A stretch of DNA of 64,000 bases, taken from the NCBI GenBank assembly GCA_002633005.1, contig NMRA01000373.1, positions 188,001 through 252,000 on the forward strand, in the 5' to 3' direction. Made by a program: the position numbers and the translations under genes. Below the pieces are notes generated by a model. The model saw only the letters and a list, made by a program, of their open reading frames with translations. It did no database searches and was not told where the DNA came from. Position 1 is the stretch's first letter. Every line of letters starts with the position of its first letter. The stretch is from Phoronis australis (taxonomy: Eukaryota; Phoronida; Phoronidae). Shown piece by piece: positions 59,730 through 64,000 of this stretch.

Positions 59730-61410
59730 TGAAGACGTGTGGCACACACAGCTCGCTCTTCGTATTCTCCAAATCAGCTATGCAAAAGTTCTCAAACAGC
59801 CTCAGGATCTGCAACTTTTGAACAGTCTGTTTTAAGACACGAAATTTGATTAGTGTTTACGTTAATACTGGGCGAGAAAAAACTGAGTTTTTTTATCTCA
59901 TCGCACCCGATGAAGAAGGAGTGACGCGTTTGCAGGCACTGATACCTGCAGTGACAAGCCAATCTACTACACTTGATCTCAAACATTAACGTTCTTTCAA
60001 ATTTTGATCAAGCCTGGAAATCAAGTCTGACTAACGGATGTCTAGGTTGAGCCCAGTTTTGAATTTGTAAGTGGTTTACAGTAGTCCAAATGTTATTTTT
60101 GGACGGCTCTGTAATGGACATGAATATATCACACATTGCAGAATATTAAACAGAAAATCAAGGTTACGTTAAGACTAACTTAACATAGGGAATACGTCAA
60201 TAATTTTGGAATCACTTGCAGTAACAGTGACGTGGGTTGAATGTGATGAATATCGTTATTGCGGTATGTTTAAGGGAATAACACCTGAACATTCTCATTA
60301 CTAGTTTTTGCAACTGCAGATGATAAATTCGTGATTCATAGGCCTTTTGTGTTTGTCACCTAAGCTCCCTGACTCTCACCAGTTTTCACACTCTGGCGAA
60401 ACAGGTCCTGTCTCAGATAATGTACATCAGAGTCAAAGTTGGCCGGCTGAGGTTAACCATTTAAATGTTCATGGAAAAGCGGTTTCAGTGAGCGGACCTC
60501 AGCTGGTGGCCGGGATCAATTTTTTATCTGTAAGTGCATTTGTTCTTGTCGTACTTCTTGACTCAGTACACACACACTAAAAGACCATTAGAATGGTCTC
60601 GGTCTTAGGAATGAAGCGAAAAATCATTTTCAGAGGCTGTTACTGTTCTAGGGCTGAAGAGGTAAGTTCCAACTCCAGAAAAATTCCTGAGAAAATGTAC
60701 ACTGTATCTTACTTGTCAAATCCATCCACAGCGCGCCCCCTTCCGCCAACTCCACAGTAACATCCGTAAAACAAGAGTTTCCAAGTAGTAATGTTAGGTC
60801 GGGCACATTTCAGAACCCGCAAGAACGTGAACGCTGAACGTTTGGATGTGTCGAGTGCTTTGTCATCATCTAAACCAGTAACAGTAAAACTAGTTATACA
60901 AGTGGAAAACCTTCAATAACTATGAAATTTACACCTTTGCCAAAATTACCAAACATGTTCGACAAAACGTCCAATTTTTCAAACATGGGTCACTGTTTAA
61001 CACGAACGTGATGGTCCATGTGTGTAAGCTATTGTTGGTTGCACGTTAAAGGACATCATTAGTTCACATTACGGCCGGAATACAGGATTCACTGGCCATT
61101 CACAAACGTGATTTTGTTCTTTTCATCAAAAGCCGTTCATATTTTTGCGAAAAGTGTTTGGGGGAATTAAATTGTGCATACACGTTTCTGGCCATAAAAA
61201 TGATAGTAATGTAACAATTTTCAATTATAGTCAGTGACCCGTGCATCTCGTACAGTCGCATGTATCGGTAGATGAATACGACGTCGTAATCCCGCGACGA
61301 TAGTTTCTCCGACGAGAGAATGATCCATGCGAAAATTTCAGTATGAACGAGTAAAATGCACGCGTAATCAGGCATTCTCGGCGAGAAAATTAATTCTATA
61401 GAAATTAGTA

Positions 61411-61472
61411 GGAGCCCGGAATCATTCTACTACCTCAGCAGTAGCAGCCGATCGCTTTACCGCTGAGTCAAA
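61411..61472 (-). repeat. tRNA-derived SINE-like head, copy 2
   Basis: Minus strand GACTCAGCGGTAAAGCGATC (D-arm-like), then GCTGAGGTAGTAGAATGATT and CCGGGCTC (T-arm-like). It pairs with 44775-44836 in the other duplication unit. Not a functional tRNA by inspection. Confidence 0.4.
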
Positions 61473-61824
61473 CTACACCGCATTAAACAGCTGAGTATTT
61501 TAACCATATTTAAAGACACCGACCTTGATTTCAGCAAATGTCTGGCAGACAACGGTGAGAACTGGCAATTTATAGTAAAATCACAAAAAACAACGGATTT
61601 TGCTGTTTTATAGCTCAGACTGGTCAAAGCTAATGACTTCAGGAAAGTATTTTCTGTTGAACAGAAATACCCAAAAAGCTTTTCTCAGTCTCAAAAATCA
61701 CGGTTGATGCCCCTTTAAGAGCCCAAAATATGATGGTGCCGTTCCAAATCGTGTACCGTTACAATAAAAGTAAAATTAAAAATTAAATAAACCAGTATTA
61801 TACCACAATATTAGTGTTAAATGG

Positions 61825-62200
61825 CAGATACAACCGAGAATAACCCATAAAGTTATCTCACTAGTGAGATAACGATTTGGCGGGAAACCGAGGACAGAGT
61901 GGAACCGGGGACCTTGGAATAGCTGGTCGCCGACTTTCCCACTACACCATGCAGCGACTGACGTCAGAACACTTAAATGAGCACGCGCAATAATCGCATG
62001 TTCAACAAACCGCATTGTACTGTACTTATACGCTACGACACATAATTACCATAAAAATGATATCTTAATTCAGTGAAATTTTTCTCTCATGTACTCTTAC
62101 TTGTAAATCACCGATCTCCAGTTTGAATGCGGGTATCGTGTCGTCAGGATCTTTGACTTGAGAATTATATTCAGTTACCAGTGGTAACCTACTTTACTTT
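61825..62200 (-). repeat. Diverged copy of the 62.2-63.8 kb repeat, with tRNA-like promoter
   Basis: Aligns with 62330-62690 (ttggcgggaaaccg, gagcacgcgcaataatc, atacgctac/tatg, cttgtaaatca). On the minus strand it contains an A-box-like TGGTGTAGTGGGA (61937-61949) and, about 30-40 bases on, a B-box GGTTCCACTC (61897-61906). That is the arrangement of a polymerase III promoter in a tRNA-derived SINE. The other two copies retain only a degenerate A-box (TGTGCAGTGGTAAAG). Confidence 0.55.
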
Positions 62201-62201
62201 A

Positions 62202-62973
62202 CTCGTTGGTTTTGGAGAATTATCACCCTCGGGGCTAACGCCCCTCGGGCGATAATTCTCCAAAATCCACTCGGGCTCTAGATGACGGGGGATAACGACT
62301 TCGCCATGTAATAATCTATATTTATACCGCACTATCATAACCCATTTAGTTATTAAACGGATTTAGATGACATTTTGGCGGGAAACCGCTCGGCAAGAGT
62401 TTCGAGTCGTCAACTTTACCACTGCACAACTCAGCAGCTGACGCCATCGAACGTGAAAATAGAATACATGTACTTATAAGTGAGCACGCGCAATAATCAC
62501 TTGCTCAACAACGGGCATTGTATCGACATTTATACGCTATGAAAAATAAGACGCATAATTTCCAGAAAAAAAATATTTTAATTCAGTTAAATTCATCTCT
62601 CATTTTCTCTCACTTGTAAATCATCGATCTCCAATTTGAATGTGGGTACCGTGACGGTGGGATCCTTTGACTTGGGCATTGCACTCAGTAAGCANAGCTA
62701 TAATAGTTGGCAAACCTTAATTTATAAATTCAATTTATTTCTATTATATTTAAGTTTTCAATTGGTTTTGAGTAAAAGCATTATTTGACAAAAATAGCTC
62801 GGTTTTTCTTAAAAGGTCACGACCTCCGACCCCGGGCCTCTGACATAGAAAGTAGTTACAAAGCCGTGGAGAGTCAGAAAAGGTAGATCGATTCATTGCA
62901 ATGTTTCTCGTTTAGTATATGGTATAAATAGATTATTACATGTTCTCAGCCGTTATCCTCCTTATCTAGAGCC
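62202..62973 (+). repeat. ~0.8-kb tandem repeat, unit 1
   Basis: It begins ctcgttggttttggagaatt, contains a perfect 13-bp inverted repeat (ttggagaattatc / gataattctccaa) around a GC-rich loop, and ends cttatctagagcc. Highly similar to 62974-63800. The part before the N (62695) is nearly identical between units, and the part after it is clearly more diverged. Confidence 0.85.
62695..62695. other. Assembly gap (single N) inside tandem unit
   Basis: Unit 2 has about 50-60 extra bases at the corresponding point (after agcagtggtaacttac), so the single N hides a deletion or a collapsed join. Confidence 0.75.
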
Positions 62974-63073
62974 CTCGTTGGTTTTGGAGAATTATCACCC
63001 TCGGGGCTAACGCCCCTCTCCAAAATCCACTCGGGCTCTAGATGACGGGGGATAACGACTTCGCCATGTAATA
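62934..63073 (+). repeat. 140-bp imperfect palindrome at the tandem junction
   Basis: The left arm tattacatgttctcagccg, then ttatcctcc, tctagagccctcgttgg and ttttggag mirrors the right arm, ctccaaaatccactcgggct, then ctagatgacgggggataacg and catgtaata. This looks like the terminal inverted repeats of a small transposon brought together. It overlaps the junction of the two tandem units. Confidence 0.75.
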
Positions 63074-63800
63074 ACCTATATTTATACCGCACTATCATAA
63101 ACCATTTAGTTATTAAACGGATTTAGATGACATTTTGGCGGGAAACCGCTCGGCAAGAGTTTCGAGTCGTCAACTTTACCACTGCACAACTCAGCAGCTG
63201 ACGCCATCGAACGTGAAAATAGAATACATGTACTTATAAGTGAGCACGCGCAATAATCACTTGCTCAACAACGGGCATTGTATCGACATTTATACGCTAT
63301 GAAAAATAAGACGCATAATTTCCAGAAAAAAAATATTTTAATTCAGTTAAATTCATCTCTCATTTTCTCTCACTTGTAAATCATCGATCTCCAATTTGAA
63401 TGTGGGTACCGTGACGGTGGGATCCTTTGACTTGGGCATTGCACTCAGTAAGCAGTGGTAACTTACTTTAGCAGACGATATCTTCACGGTCGAAGCTTAG
63501 CGTGATAAAATGTGTAGTAAGCTAGACTAGTTACAAAAACTTAATTTATAGATTCACTTTATTTCTATTTTGTTTAAATGTTCAATTGGTTTTGAGTAAA
63601 AATAGTATTTTGACAAAAATAACTTGGCTTTTCTTAAAAGGTCACGACCTCTAACCCGGACCTCTGACATAAAAAGTAGTTACAAAGCCGAAGTGAGTCG
63701 AGAAAGGTAGATCAATTCTTTGCAATGTTTTTCCTTCAGTATGTGGTATAAATATATTATTACATGCTCTCAGTCGTTATCCCCCTTATCTAGATAACGA
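62974..63800 (+). repeat. ~0.8-kb tandem repeat, unit 2
   Basis: Second unit. It lacks the cgggcgataatt of unit 1, so its inner stem is incomplete. It ends at a hairpin (63758-63816). Confidence 0.85.
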
Positions 63801-63816
63801 CTGGGAGCATGTAATA
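63758..63816 (+). repeat. 59-bp hairpin
   Basis: tattacatgctctcagtcgt and tat pair with ataacgactgggagcatgta and ata, with one mismatch, around the loop cccccttatctag. Its arms equal the outer arms of the 62934-63073 palindrome, so it is a collapsed form of the same inverted-repeat element. Confidence 0.85.
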
Positions 63817-63861
63817 CTCTTTATATATCCCACGGTCTCGGTCGATACGCGAAATAATGTA

Positions 63862-64000
63862 GAGTGGGATATTACTTCATCTACGCCAATCGAGGTACGT
63901 TTTGTATTTATCCCATACGCTTCCAATTACTAAGTTTCTTTCATTTTTTCGGCAGATTTTTTAAATACTTCACTCAGACTGTTCACGTGGGGGATCACAT
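63862..64000 (+). repeat. Right half of the 46.1-kb MITE plus flank
   Basis: Matches 46237-46375 (gagtgggatattacttc, ctacgccaatcgaggtacg, tttatcccat, ttttttcggcagatttttt, gttcac) to the window edge. Homology extends beyond the MITE terminus, so the mobile unit must be larger than the 142-bp inverted-repeat core, or the flank was co-duplicated. Confidence 0.7.

Larger units (their letters stand above)
57057..61773 (+). repeat. 4.7-kb segmental duplication, copy 2
   Basis: Direct-orientation paralog of 40443-45127 with the same landmarks. Differences are spread evenly with numerous indels, so the duplication is not recent, unlike the N-joined tandems elsewhere in the window. The right ends agree at cgttacaataaaagtaaa. 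Confidence 0.9.

Noticed and set aside
1-64000. CRISPR arrays, operons, riboswitches, phage or antiviral defence systems
   Set aside because: No regularly spaced direct repeats with unique spacers, no tight gene clusters and no ribosome-binding sites. The window is animal nuclear DNA.

Overview
This is a non-coding-rich, roughly 37-40% GC animal genomic window. No bacterial or viral architecture is present: the protein-coding pieces are exons with GT/AG borders, there are several generations of nested transposons, and single-N scaffold gaps are scattered through it. Metazoan origin is secure because of a noggin-family BMP antagonist and spliced C-type lectin genes. A marine invertebrate, perhaps a deuterostome such as a hemichordate, is my guess from the gene families and the frequent TACATGTA words. 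The phylum cannot be fixed from the sequence alone.

Layout. 1-3.5 kb: a 1.7-kb tandem duplication of a dispersed repeat with an N at the junction. 3.5-10.7 kb: mostly unannotatable, with one MITE (8.6 kb) and one 20-bp minisatellite. 10.7-20.7 kb, minus strand: two tandem C-type-lectin-domain (CTLD) genes. The upstream copy can be followed through four phase-compatible exons to a 144-residue secreted lectin. The downstream copy has the homologous middle exons, with identical lengths and phases, but no usable start in its first exon. The 5.3-kb first intron of the upstream gene is a transposon graveyard: two LINE fragments in opposite orientation, each broken by a smaller element, and a 330-bp tandem duplication. 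22.8-24.5 kb: a ~150-bp tandem array interrupted by a MULE-like element with a perfect 9-bp target-site duplication (TSD). 24.5-26.2 kb: a decayed LINE on the minus strand. 27.8-30.5 kb: a 2.6-kb non-autonomous element with ~160-bp palindrome-rich inverted termini and a 6-bp TSD. 33.1-33.8 kb, plus strand: an intact, intronless noggin-family gene, the best-supported gene here. 35.3-37.8 kb: a local duplication that provides an empty site for one MITE. 40.4-45.1 and 57.1-61.8 kb: a 4.7-kb direct duplication, with a partial third copy at 54.9-55.4 kb. It carries a minus-strand exon-like frame whose two copies differ mostly by synonymous third-position changes. 46.9-47.06 kb, minus: an apparent signal-peptide exon. 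61.8-64 kb: a tandem array of a composite repeat with hairpins and a tRNA-derived SINE-like head.

No gene set here works as a pathway. Noggin is a secreted BMP-signalling antagonist, the CTLD proteins are secreted, probably sugar-binding, and the rest of the recognisable DNA is transposon-derived. No CRISPR array, rRNA or convincing intact tRNA gene was seen.
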